Source: Candidatus Porisulfidus sp. TsSOB (GTDB taxonomy: Bacteria > Pseudomonadota > Gammaproteobacteria > Poriferisulfidales > Poriferisulfidaceae). Taken from it: 48,056 bases of DNA. The translations under genes were made by a program, and so were the position numbers. Numbering within the stretch: position 1 is the stretch's first letter; each line of letters starts with the position of its first letter. Shown piece by piece: positions 38,090-46,001 of this stretch. The stretch covers positions 1 through 48,056 of the forward strand of contig MRSX01000001.1 in the NCBI GenBank assembly GCA_002631715.1, in the 5' to 3' direction. The notes beneath the pieces are model-generated. The model saw nothing but the letters and a program-made list of their open reading frames with translations, was not told where the DNA came from and did no database searches.

Positions 38090-39208
38090 ATGTCCGTTGC
38101 GAGGAAATGGGCGTTGAAGATTCTGGCGACTGCCGGGATCGAGGAGAACGGTTCCCAGCCTTGGGACATCCAAGTGCACAACCCCAAGCTCTATTGGCGG
38201 ATCCTGACGCAGGGCTCGCTTGGCCTCGGTGAATCCTATATGGATGGTTGGTGGGATTGCGAGGCATTGGACGAATTTTTTGCCCGGGTGCTGAGTTCCG
38301 GCTTGGATCATCAGGTAACTGGGCTCAATAAGATCATGGTCATCGGACTTTCCCGGTTCCTGAACATGCAAAATCGTGCCCGATCCAAGCAGGTTGCCCG
38401 GCAACACTACGACGTGGGGAACGACCTCTACAGCAAGATGCTGGATCAAACGATGATGTATTCCTGCGGCTACTGGCGCCGAGCCGAAACCCTGGATGAG
38501 GCCCAGGAGGCGAAATTGGAATTGATTGCCTGCAAGCTGGAACTTCAGCCGAATACTCGAATCTTGGATATCGGGTGTGGATGGGGCGGCGCATGCCGGT
38601 TCTTCGCCGAACGCTATGGCGTGGAGGTGACTGGGGTGACCTTGTCGGGAGAACAGGCCCGTCTTGCGCGCGAGCATTGCGAGGGGCATGCCGTCCAGAT
38701 TCTTCAGCAGGACTACCGGGATCTGCCGTCAAGCGAAACGTTCGACGCAATCTATTCGATCGGAATGTTTGAGCATGTCGGCTATAAAAATTACCGGACC
38801 TTTATGCGCAAAGCGCACGAATTGCTGCCATCCGGAGGCCGGTTCCTCCTCCATACAATCGGCCGCAATGATACGGAAATCAGCACCGACCCTTGGATTA
38901 ACCGGTACATCTTCCCGCACGGCATGGTGCCTTCGATCCGGCAAATCGGGCAATCCATCGAGAGCCTGTTCGTGATGGAGGATTGGCATGCGTTCGGCCG
39001 GGATTACGACCGTACCCTGATGGCGTGGCGGACTAATTTCGAGTCCGCATGGGAATCCCTTCGCGAGCGCTACGACGAACGATTTTTCCGTATGTGGCGG
39101 TATTATCTGAGCTGTTGCGCAGGTTCTTTTCGGGCGCGACAGAACCAGTTGTGGCAGATTCTGTTGGTGAAAGACGGCCTGAAAGTCAATCCACCGGTTT
39201 GCCGCTGA
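38090..39208 (+). CDS. cfa: Cyclopropane-fatty-acyl-phospholipid synthase
   Basis: Cfa uses S-adenosylmethionine to turn cis double bonds of membrane phospholipid acyl chains into cyclopropane rings. The 372-residue product aligns along its whole length with E. coli Cfa: SLGLGESYMDGWWDCEALDEFF near the N-terminus, QHYDVGNDLYSKMLD, the SAM site RILDIGCGWGGA, QDYRDLPSS, YSIGMFEHVG and DPWINRYIFPHG. It starts 1 bp after the phosphoesterase stop, so both probably share a transcript. In other bacteria the enzyme is raised in stationary phase; no such promoter was identified here. Confidence 0.97.
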   Translation: MSVARKWALKILATAGIEENGSQPWDIQVHNPKLYWRILTQGSLGLGESYMDGWWDCEALDEFFARVLSSGLDHQVTGLNKIMVIGLSRFLNMQNRARSKQVARQHYDVGNDLYSKMLDQTMMYSCGYWRRAETLDEAQEAKLELIACKLELQPNTRILDIGCGWGGACRFFAERYGVEVTGVTLSGEQARLAREHCEGHAVQILQQDYRDLPSSETFDAIYSIGMFEHVGYKNYRTFMRKAHELLPSGGRFLLHTIGRNDTEISTDPWINRYIFPHGMVPSIRQIGQSIESLFVMEDWHAFGRDYDRTLMAWRTNFESAWESLRERYDERFFRMWRYYLSCCAGSFRARQNQLWQILLVKDGLKVNPPVCR

Positions 39209-39238
39209 GAACGCAGTTACTTCTTGCGGTCCTACGGA

Positions 39239-39265
39239 ACCTCAAGTGCAAATGCTGGTTGAGGT
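39239..39265. other. Inverted repeat between cfa and the small membrane ORF
   Basis: ACCTCAA (39239-39245) pairs perfectly with TTGAGGT (39259-39265) around a 13-nt spacer. No U-run follows on either strand, so it is not a standard intrinsic terminator. It lies 30 bp after the cfa stop and 8 bp beyond the stop of the 33-codon ORF on the other strand, and may act on 3' ends of both transcripts. Confidence 0.4.
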
Positions 39266-39273
39266 CTGTCAGG

Positions 39274-39375
39274 CTAGCAGAGTACGATGCTGACGACCAA
39301 CGCGAGTCCTGCACCGCAGAGACCGGCGGCCATCATCATGAAAACAATGTCGGTACGGTTGATTTCGATTTTCAT
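39274..39375 (-). CDS. Small predicted membrane protein, 33 residues
   Basis: The ORF reads MKIEINRTDIVFMMMAAGLC, then GAGLALVVSIVLC. A short polar start is followed by one ~22-residue hydrophobic helix reaching the C-terminus, with GLCGAG in the middle. An AAGGGAAAA stretch stands about 8 nt before the ATG, a fair ribosome-binding site. It lies alone in the 225-bp gap between cfa and lipA, on the lipA strand and downstream of lipA. I recognise no family. It could be a true small membrane protein or a chance ORF; the start site and clean helix favour the former. Confidence 0.5.
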   Translation of the reverse strand: MKIEINRTDIVFMMMAAGLCGAGLALVVSIVLC

Positions 39376-39433
39376 GGTGGTTTTCCCTTGCGCGACAAAT
39401 TATAGTCAAGTCAAACTTCCTTCTGCGGCAAGT

Positions 39434-40393
39434 TCAGGCCGTACCCGCCCGCTGTCCTAGGATTCCCGCCGCCTGCCGATCCGCATGGTAGGAGGAACGC
39501 ACTAGGGGCCCACTGGCCACTTCCAGGAACCCGAGTCGCTTAGCCTCGTCGCCCAGCGCGTCGAACTCCTCTGGTGGCACGTAGCGGCGAACCGGGAGGT
39601 GATGCCGGGTCGGTTGCAGGTACTGCCCCAGCGTCAGCATCCGGCAGCCGTGGTCCAACAGGTCCTGCATAACGGCCCGCACCTGTTGCGGAGTTTCGCC
39701 GAGGCCCAGCATCAGACCTGATTTGGTTGGGATATCCGGATGGGCATGGCCGAATTGTTGCAGCAGTTTCAAGGAGTGAAGGTAGTCGGCCCCCGGACGA
39801 GCGGCACGGTACAACTGCGGAACGGTTTCGAGGTTATGGTTGAACACGTCCGGAACCCCAGCATCCAATTCCTCCAGCGCTCGATCAAGCCGGCCGCGGA
39901 AGTCGGGAACCAGGATCTCTACGCGAATGCTGGGATTGTGCGTGCGGACCGCTCGAACGCATTCCGCGAAATGTCGGGCACCGCCGTCGCGCAGATCGTC
40001 CCGGTCCACCGAAGTAATAACTACGTAGCGCAGATTCAGCTCTGAAACGGCTTGCGCCAAGCGCTTCGGCTCATCGGCATCCACCGGAAGCGGTCGCCCG
40101 TGGGCCACGTCACAGAAAGGGCAACGTCGCGTGCAGAGGTCGCCGAGGATCATGAACGTAGCAGTGCCGTGTCCGAAGCATTCCGGCAGGTTCGGACAGG
40201 AAGCTTCCTCGCAGACAGTGTGCAGGGACTGCAGGCGCAGGAGTTCACGCATTTGCCGAACCTGCGGAGCATGCTGGAGGCGGATGCGCAGCCAAGGCGG
40301 TTTGCGCAGGACCGGGTCATCGAAGGACGGTTTGATGGGAATGCGCGAGAGCTTTTGCTCTGTTGTCTGCTTGATGCCGGGTGGGAGGCTCAT
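39434..40393 (-). CDS. lipA: Lipoyl synthase
   Basis: LipA is a radical-SAM enzyme inserting two sulfurs into octanoyl groups on lipoyl domains. The 319-residue product has the auxiliary-cluster motif [12 protein letters not shown] and the radical-[11 protein letters not shown], plus [41 protein letters not shown] and [12 protein letters not shown]. The conserved C-terminal RSSYHAD serine, an auxiliary-cluster ligand, is present. The ATG overlaps the lipB stop (ATGA). Confidence 0.98.
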   Translation of the reverse strand: MSLPPGIKQTTEQKLSRIPIKPSFDDPVLRKPPWLRIRLQHAPQVRQMRELLRLQSLHTVCEEASCPNLPECFGHGTATFMILGDLCTRRCPFCDVAHGRPLPVDADEPKRLAQAVSELNLRYVVITSVDRDDLRDGGARHFAECVRAVRTHNPSIRVEILVPDFRGRLDRALEELDAGVPDVFNHNLETVPQLYRAARPGADYLHSLKLLQQFGHAHPDIPTKSGLMLGLGETPQQVRAVMQDLLDHGCRMLTLGQYLQPTRHHLPVRRYVPPEEFDALGDEAKRLGFLEVASGPLVRSSYHADRQAAGILGQRAGTA

Positions 40394-41019
40394 GCGTAAA
40401 CCTGGTCCGGGTACAAAGTGTGCAGCAGGTGCGGCAGGAATTTCCGGGCGGTCTCGTCAACGCTCCAGTCCACTCCGCACTCCCGCAGACTTGTGGCTTC
40501 GAGTCTTGGGTTGCCGCAGATGTCGATTTGGCGGAACAGGCTTAGATCTGGGTGGACATTTAGCGCTAGTCCGTGGGAGCTTTGAGCGCGACTGATCCGC
40601 AAGCCGATGGACATAATCTTTTTTCCTTCCACATACACCCCGGGCATGCCACTTTTCCGGCGGGCGGGCGTTCGCGCTTCCTCCAACAGGGCCAACACCG
40701 CACTTTCCAGCCGTTCTACCAGTGCGCGAACCCCGAGCCGCATCCGGCGCAGATCCAGCAAGGTGTAGACGACCAGTTGGCCGGGCATGTGACAGGTCAC
40801 TTGGCCGCCGCGGCTGCTGCGGACCACCGGCAACGGGCACTGGGGGTGGATGTGAGAGGGATCGGCGCCGACCCCGAGGGTCAGGACGCTCGGATGCTGC
40901 AGCAACCAGATTTCGTCGGCGCTGTCCTCATCCCTAGTTTCGGTTTGTTCGCGCATGGCCTCGGCGCAGGGCTCGTAGTCGTACAAACCCCAGTGCCGGA
41001 TTCGGGGTGCGGGAATCAT
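40390..41019 (-). CDS. lipB: Octanoyl-[acyl carrier protein]:protein N-octanoyltransferase
   Basis: LipB moves octanoate from acyl carrier protein to the lipoyl domains that LipA then thiolates. The 209-residue product has the catalytic Lys in [14 protein letters not shown] and the catalytic Cys in [15 protein letters not shown]. The substrate-pocket motif usually written RGGQVTYHGPGQ reads [12 protein letters not shown] here, so Y and G are replaced by C and M. It overlaps both neighbours by four bases. ybeD, often found just before lipB in gammaproteobacteria, is absent here. Confidence 0.95.
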   Translation of the reverse strand: MIPAPRIRHWGLYDYEPCAEAMREQTETRDEDSADEIWLLQHPSVLTLGVGADPSHIHPQCPLPVVRSSRGGQVTCHMPGQLVVYTLLDLRRMRLGVRALVERLESAVLALLEEARTPARRKSGMPGVYVEGKKIMSIGLRISRAQSSHGLALNVHPDLSLFRQIDICGNPRLEATSLRECGVDWSVDETARKFLPHLLHTLYPDQVYA

Positions 41020-41852
41020 GAGGCGTTGCAGAATTCTCTGTACCAGTTGCGGACACGTTGTGTGACCGGACCGATGGCCCCGTCGCCCACCGGGCTGCCG
41101 TCAAGTTCGACCACGGGCATTACGCCGCGGGTGGAACCGGTGACCCAGACTTCTTCAGCGCGACGCAGTTCATCGACGCGCAACAGGCCTTCTTGATATT
41201 CCATTCCGTTCTCGCGCATTAATTTCAGCGTCAGTTTCCGAGTAACACCGGGAAGGATCCGGGGGCTCAGCGCGGGCGTTCGGACTTGTCCGTCCACCAC
41301 GGCAAAGACATTGCTGGTCGCGCCTTCCATCACTTCTTCCCCCCGATGCAGGATGGCTTCTCCCGCCTCTTGGTCTACTGCAGCCTGCGTCGCGAAAACG
41401 GTCTCCAGCAGCATGAGGGACTTGATGTGGCAGCGCCCCCAGCGTTGGTCTTCGCGGGTGATGGCGGAGATGGAGTCGGGCCTTGCAGGCAGGGGTTGCG
41501 CCATGGCGAAAACAGTGGGCGAACCGTCCAAAAATTGCTTTCGGAAAGGGGCCCCATCGGGGATAACACCGCGCGTGACCTGGAAGTACACGAAGCACTC
41601 GTCGGGACTCTGTTCGATCAGGCGGGCACAGATTTCCCGCCAAGTGGATTCTTCCGGTGCATTGTTGATGTGGACTGCAGCCAAACTGTTTTTCAGACGT
41701 TCCAGGTGGTCATCCAGGCAGCGTGGGCGTTTGCTGTAGACAGGCATCAACTCATAGACGCCGTCGGCAAACAGGAAGCCGTGATCCATGATCGGGATCG
41801 TGAGTCCCTCAAGAGGGCGGTATTCGCCGTTGTAGTAGGCAGGAATAGACAT
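41016..41852 (-). CDS. dat: PLP fold-type IV transaminase, probably D-amino-acid aminotransferase
   Basis: Family members interconvert D-alanine and D-glutamate with 2-oxo acids, supplying peptidoglycan precursors. The 278-residue product has DHGFLFADGVYELMPVYSKR, the PLP lysine in RCHIKSLMLLETV, EEVMEGATSNVFAV and the C-terminal EEVWVTGSTRGVMPV. The RCxIKSL(N/M)LL motif is typical of D-alanine aminotransferases, but branched-chain or 4-amino-4-deoxychorismate lyase activity cannot be fully ruled out. Its place beside dacA, which releases D-alanine, fits a D-amino-acid role. Confidence 0.88.
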   Translation of the reverse strand: MSIPAYYNGEYRPLEGLTIPIMDHGFLFADGVYELMPVYSKRPRCLDDHLERLKNSLAAVHINNAPEESTWREICARLIEQSPDECFVYFQVTRGVIPDGAPFRKQFLDGSPTVFAMAQPLPARPDSISAITREDQRWGRCHIKSLMLLETVFATQAAVDQEAGEAILHRGEEVMEGATSNVFAVVDGQVRTPALSPRILPGVTRKLTLKLMRENGMEYQEGLLRVDELRRAEEVWVTGSTRGVMPVVELDGSPVGDGAIGPVTQRVRNWYREFCNAS

Positions 41853-42021
41853 GGCAACTTATGGGGTCAGATCGCCGTGATGATTCTGCCTTGGCAATTT
41901 CGTGTCGTCCATAACAATGTCTCCCGACCCGGGATTCCTATTATGGAACCGGTAGATGGCATTCCGCAAGGGGTGCTGCCGGGGCTCCAGACACGAACCC
42001 AGGCGGCGGGTCAATGCGCGA

Positions 42022-43155
42022 TTAGTTCATCAATCGCCGTAGCCGGTGCCAGAGTCGGGTGAAAAAGCCGACCTGCGGCACATCGGCCAGAACTACGGCC
42101 GGCATCTGAGCCAGGATCCGATTTTCATGGCGTACGGTAATTCGTCCAACCGGCTGCCCCTTCGCGAGCGGCGCTTCCACTTCCGGCTCTAAGTGGTAGG
42201 TGGTTTCCAGTTCTTCATATGCCGCGACCGGCAAGGTCATCACGAGGTCCTCGGCCAATCCCACTGGCACCTGCTCAACTTCCGCAAACCATACCGGGAT
42301 TTCTGTCAACGGGCTCATGCTGGCATGAATCGTCCGCGTACGGAAGAAACGGAACCCCCAGTTCAGCAAGGCCCGGCTGTCGCGCACCCGGGCTCGCCCG
42401 GTTTTGGCGCCGAGGACAACTGAAACCAGTCGCATGTCGTCCAAGTCCGGGCGTGCGGCACTTGCGGCTAGGCAATACTGCGCTGCCTCAGTGAAACCGG
42501 TCTTGATACCGTCCACCGTGGGGTCCAATTTCAAGAGACGGTTGCGGTTGGGCTGCTTGATGCCATTCCAGGTGTATTCCTGTTCCCGGAACATTGCGTA
42601 GAGTTCAGGAAACTCGTTGATCATGGCGGCGGAAAGAATGGCAATGTCACGGGCCGACATGTAGTGGTCCGGCCCGCCGAGCCCGGACGAATCAATAAAA
42701 CGGCTCTTATTCATGCCCAGGCGTTCGGCTTCCGCGTTCATCATGTTGGCAAATGACTCTTCACTGCCGGCGATATGTTCCGCGAGCGCGATGCTGGCGT
42801 CGTTGCCAGACTGCACAATGACGCCGCGCAGCAAGTCGATGACCGGGACTTGGCTATTGACTTCCACGAACATCCGGGAGCCGATCGCCCTGCGCGCTTT
42901 GCGGCTGATCGTCACTAGGTCCTGTTCCCCGATCAGGCCGTCCCCCAGGGCCCGAAAGGCCAGGTATGTGGTCATGATTTTCGTCAGGCTGGCCGGCTCG
43001 ACCGGCTGGTCGGCATTGGCCTCGGCCAGGACCTCGCCGGTTTGCGTGTCCATCAGGATGTAGCTGGGCGCACTCAGTGAGGGGGCAGGTGGGGTTGGCA
43101 GTTCGGCCCAGGCCGGGCCGGCCAGCAACAGCGTGGCGAGGATCAGACGAATCAT
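42022..43155 (-). CDS. dacA: D-alanyl-D-alanine carboxypeptidase (PBP5/6 type)
   Basis: This low-molecular-weight penicillin-binding protein trims the terminal D-alanine of peptidoglycan stem peptides. The 377-residue product has a signal peptide (MIRLILATLLLAGPAWAELP, cleavage likely after AWA), the active-site SLTK at residues 56-59, SGN at 116-118 and KTG at 218-220. The PBP5-specific C-terminal domain and an amphipathic tail (FFTRLWHRLRRLMN) that should anchor it to the inner membrane follow. I start at ATG 43155, overlapping the rlpA stop (ATGA). Confidence 0.96.
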   Translation of the reverse strand: MIRLILATLLLAGPAWAELPTPPAPSLSAPSYILMDTQTGEVLAEANADQPVEPASLTKIMTTYLAFRALGDGLIGEQDLVTISRKARRAIGSRMFVEVNSQVPVIDLLRGVIVQSGNDASIALAEHIAGSEESFANMMNAEAERLGMNKSRFIDSSGLGGPDHYMSARDIAILSAAMINEFPELYAMFREQEYTWNGIKQPNRNRLLKLDPTVDGIKTGFTEAAQYCLAASAARPDLDDMRLVSVVLGAKTGRARVRDSRALLNWGFRFFRTRTIHASMSPLTEIPVWFAEVEQVPVGLAEDLVMTLPVAAYEELETTYHLEPEVEAPLAKGQPVGRITVRHENRILAQMPAVVLADVPQVGFFTRLWHRLRRLMN

Positions 43156-43919
43156 TGCTTCCTTATGGGTTTCCAATGGGGGATGTTGACTGGGGTGTAT
43201 TCAGTAATGCCGAGAGCTTCGAGTTTCGCGATGGCTTGGTCAAGTTTGGCGCTGTCATCGAACGGGCCCTGCAGGACCCGGTGCAATGTCATGTTCCGCT
43301 CCCGGGTTCGGACGGAAAGCCGGACCAGTCCTTGGCGGCGCAATTTTTGCACAAAAGCCTCCGCGTTGCTCCGGATCGCGAAAGCGCCAAGCTGCAGGAA
43401 CTGGTGTTCGGCGGTTCGGGGTGCCGTGCTGGGGCCGCGGATAGTGCGCACCTCGACCGGGGCCAGCCCCTCGTCGACAATTCCCAGGGTCAAGGCAGCC
43501 TGGCGGGACAGGTCGATGATGCGGCCCTCCTTGAAGGGACCCCGGTCGTTCACGCGGACGGTGATGGAGTGGCCAGTCTCAAGGTGAGTGACCTTGACCC
43601 AGGTGGATAGGGGTAGGGTCTTGTGTGCGGCGCTGACTTGGTGCATATCAAAAATCTCGCCGCTGGAAGTTTTCCTGCCATGAAACTTCGATCCGTACCA
43701 GGACGCCAGTCCGCGTTCGACATAGCCCTCGGCTGAGTCCAGCACGTGATAACGAACGCCGAGGGCGACGTAGCTGGAGGAAGCGCCAGAGCGGCTGTCA
43801 GGCTCCGAGTCGTCGAAAGTCTCGGCGACGTAGTCGTAGACGCTACATCCACTGCCAGCCAAGGCCAAGGCCAAGGCCAAGGCCAGCAGCCAGGCGGTGC
43901 GATCAGAGTCCCGAAGCAT
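43152..43919 (-). CDS. rlpA: RlpA-type septal-ring lytic transglycosylase with SPOR domain
   Basis: RlpA cleaves peptide-stripped peptidoglycan strands at division sites. The 255-residue product has a signal peptide rich in Leu/Ala with a candidate lipid-modified Cys (LAGSGCSVYD; Gly at -3 is unusual), a double-psi beta-barrel domain (GLASWYGSKFHGRKTSSGEIFDM, VRVNDRGPFKEGRIIDLS) with the catalytic-type Glu/Asp pair, and a C-terminal SPOR domain (FLQLGAFAIRSNAEAFVQKL). The signal sequence is coded by a 6-bp tandem repeat. It overlaps mltB by 17 bases. Confidence 0.93.
   Translation of the reverse strand: MLRDSDRTAWLLALALALALAGSGCSVYDYVAETFDDSEPDSRSGASSSYVALGVRYHVLDSAEGYVERGLASWYGSKFHGRKTSSGEIFDMHQVSAAHKTLPLSTWVKVTHLETGHSITVRVNDRGPFKEGRIIDLSRQAALTLGIVDEGLAPVEVRTIRGPSTAPRTAEHQFLQLGAFAIRSNAEAFVQKLRRQGLVRLSVRTRERNMTLHRVLQGPFDDSAKLDQAIAKLEALGITEYTPVNIPHWKPIRKQ
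43861..43884. repeat. Hexanucleotide tandem repeat in the rlpA signal sequence
   Basis: Four exact copies of AAGGCC in tandem (GGCCTT on the rlpA strand), flanked by partial copies. They encode the LALALALA core of the RlpA signal peptide. A change in copy number would add or remove Leu-Ala pairs without a frameshift. Confidence 0.85.
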
Positions 43920-44880
43920 TCTTCAGGGCCTGGCTCAACTGGTGGATCATCAGCGCGTACAGGGCGCTGTGGTTGTAACGCGTGATTACGTAAAAGTTGT
44001 GATAGCCGACCCAATATTCGGGCGATTTGGAGTTCTCGAACCTATGCACGGCCACCGGTTCGGCGGTCGGGTTCTGCAGCATGATTCCGGATGCGGCCAA
44101 CCGTTCCGACGGGATGTCCGGAAGCAGGGCCTTGCTCAGCGGGACCTGATCGGGGTTTTCGGGATGAATCAGTTCCGCGACCGGTTCGTCCGGGCGCCAA
44201 TGATGCTTTTTGAAGTAGTTCGCGATGCTGAAGATGATGTCGGCAGGGCTGTCCCACAGGTCGCGCCGGCCGTCCTGATCGCCGTCGACGGCAAAATGCC
44301 GGTAACTGCTGGGAATGAACTGGGCCTGCCCGAGCGCGCCGGCCCATGAACCGCGCAGGTCTTGGATGTCCAGCCCGGCTTCGCGTTCCAGCAGGAACAA
44401 CTGCTCCAGCTGCTGGCGGAAGAATTCCCCGCGAGGCGAGTAGTCAAACCCCAAAGTCACCAAGGTGTCCAGCACCGGGTGCGCTCCGGTATTGCGCCCG
44501 AAGTTGGATTCGGCCGCAATAATGGCGGTAATCACTTCGGGCGGCACTTGGTAAGCGCGCTCCGCTTCCCTGAGCAGGTCGGCATGTTTCCTGAGATAGG
44601 TGCGCCCCCGGTTAATACGGTCGCTGGTGAGGAAGATATTCCGGTACCAGTGCCAGGGCTTGGATTCGGCGGGGCGTTGAGCGCTGGCAATGACTTGGGC
44701 TTGGCGCTGGCACTCCGCGATCAGTTTTTGGATGCGTTCGGAGGACAGGCCGTGCTCGTTCGCGACCTGTTCGGCCCAGGCGCGGACCTCGGGGCGTTCA
44801 ATGTACGGGACGGGGCTTTCGTTTGCCAAGGCGCAGCCCGGCAGAAGGCACAGCAAAAGCCAGCGATTTCTGAATATCAT
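43903..44880 (-). CDS. mltB: Membrane-bound lytic murein transglycosylase B family
   Basis: MltB cleaves the glycan strand of peptidoglycan to 1,6-anhydro ends. The 325-residue product has the catalytic Glu in AAESNFGRNTG and the family blocks GSWAGALGQAQFIPSSYRHFAVDGDQDGRRDLW and SIANYFKKHHW. The N-terminus MIFRNRWLLLCLLPGCALAN allows two readings: a lipobox-like LPGC, or signal peptidase I cleavage after ALA, giving a soluble form. The start is ATG 44880 after GAGGAA; open frame further upstream is only rodA in another frame. Confidence 0.95.
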   Translation of the reverse strand: MIFRNRWLLLCLLPGCALANESPVPYIERPEVRAWAEQVANEHGLSSERIQKLIAECQRQAQVIASAQRPAESKPWHWYRNIFLTSDRINRGRTYLRKHADLLREAERAYQVPPEVITAIIAAESNFGRNTGAHPVLDTLVTLGFDYSPRGEFFRQQLEQLFLLEREAGLDIQDLRGSWAGALGQAQFIPSSYRHFAVDGDQDGRRDLWDSPADIIFSIANYFKKHHWRPDEPVAELIHPENPDQVPLSKALLPDIPSERLAASGIMLQNPTAEPVAVHRFENSKSPEYWVGYHNFYVITRYNHSALYALMIHQLSQALKNASGL

Positions 44881-44894
44881 GCAGGTTCCTCGCT

Positions 44895-46001
44895 TTATTT
44901 GTGACGCGCGTGGGCGTAATGCCGGGCCGCCATCATCATACCGAATGCGGCCAGAGTACTGATCATGGCGCTTCCCCCATAGCTTAGCAAAGGCAGCGGC
45001 GACCCGGTCACGGGGGCATAGCCGATGGTCATCGCGATGTTGATCAGGACATGCAAAAGCAGGGATAGACCAAGCCCGCCGATCAGCAGTTGGCTGAATC
45101 GATCCGGTCCGGCCCGGCTCAGAGCGACCACTCGCCACAGAATCGCCAGGTACAGGACAATTAGCAGGGCGACCCCGATCAGGCCGAATTCCTCGGCGTA
45201 GACGGAAAAGATGAAATCGGTCGAGTGCTCTGGCAGGAAATCGAACTGCGCTTGGGTACTTTGGGTCCAGCCCTTGCCGGAGAGGCCACCGGAACCGACA
45301 GCGATCTTGGACTGAATGACGTTGTAGCCGCTGCCGAGTGGGTCGGCCTCCGGATTGAAGAAAATCCGGATCCGGTCTTTCTGGTATTCGCGCAAGGCGT
45401 ACTGCCACACGAACGGCAGGCTGATGCCGGATAGTGCCCCCAAGCCGAGAATCCATCGCCTTGAAACTCCAGCCAGCAGGATAACCGAGACCCCGATTGC
45501 GGAGATCAGGAGCGCCGTGCCCAAGTCCGGCTGGATTGCAACCAGCCAAGTCGCGAGGGCCACCAACCCCAAGGTCAAGCTGATGCGGAGAGAGGACAGG
45601 GGCGGCAGGGAGGGCCCCAGGATGTAGGCCACGATCATGGGGATGGTGAGCTTGAGTAGTTCGGACGGTTGGAGGGCAATCGGGCCATACGACAACCAGC
45701 GTTGGGCGGTGCTGCCGCTGCCATAGAACACGACGGCGACCAGCAGCAGCAGGTTGAGCAGGAACAAGGCAGGGGCCCATCGCCTCAGGTGTCTAGGGGT
45801 GATGTGCGCCATGGCCAGAAGCGCGAGCAGGCCGATTCCGATTCGAATGGCATGTTGCTGGGTCGCCTGAAGACTCATGTCGTTGGCACTGTATTGAATT
45901 GTCAGGCTGAGCGCCAGGACCGCTAGGAGCAAAGCCATCAAGGTACGGTCCAATGGCTCCACGAGCCTGGACACGGCAGAGGTGTAAAAGTGCTGCGCCA
46001 T
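44895..46001 (-). CDS. rodA: Rod-shape SEDS glycosyltransferase RodA
   Basis: RodA polymerises lipid II during side-wall elongation in complex with PBP2. The 368-residue product has about ten transmembrane helices and the SEDS signatures WLSYGPIALQPSELLKL, IQPDLGTALL, GLSGKGWTQSTQAQFDFLPEHSTDFIFSVYAEEFG and GSPLPLLSYGGSAMI. Its ATG overlaps the mrdA stop (TAATG), matching the need for both partners in equal amounts. Confidence 0.98.
   Translation of the reverse strand: MAQHFYTSAVSRLVEPLDRTLMALLLAVLALSLTIQYSANDMSLQATQQHAIRIGIGLLALLAMAHITPRHLRRWAPALFLLNLLLLVAVVFYGSGSTAQRWLSYGPIALQPSELLKLTIPMIVAYILGPSLPPLSSLRISLTLGLVALATWLVAIQPDLGTALLISAIGVSVILLAGVSRRWILGLGALSGISLPFVWQYALREYQKDRIRIFFNPEADPLGSGYNVIQSKIAVGSGGLSGKGWTQSTQAQFDFLPEHSTDFIFSVYAEEFGLIGVALLIVLYLAILWRVVALSRAGPDRFSQLLIGGLGLSLLLHVLINIAMTIGYAPVTGSPLPLLSYGGSAMISTLAAFGMMMAARHYAHARHK

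Noticed and set aside
43903..45780. 625-codon frame that appears to fuse extra sequence to MltB
   Set aside because: The upstream ~300 codons are the rodA gene in another frame; the true MltB start with signal peptide and ribosome-binding site is at 44880.
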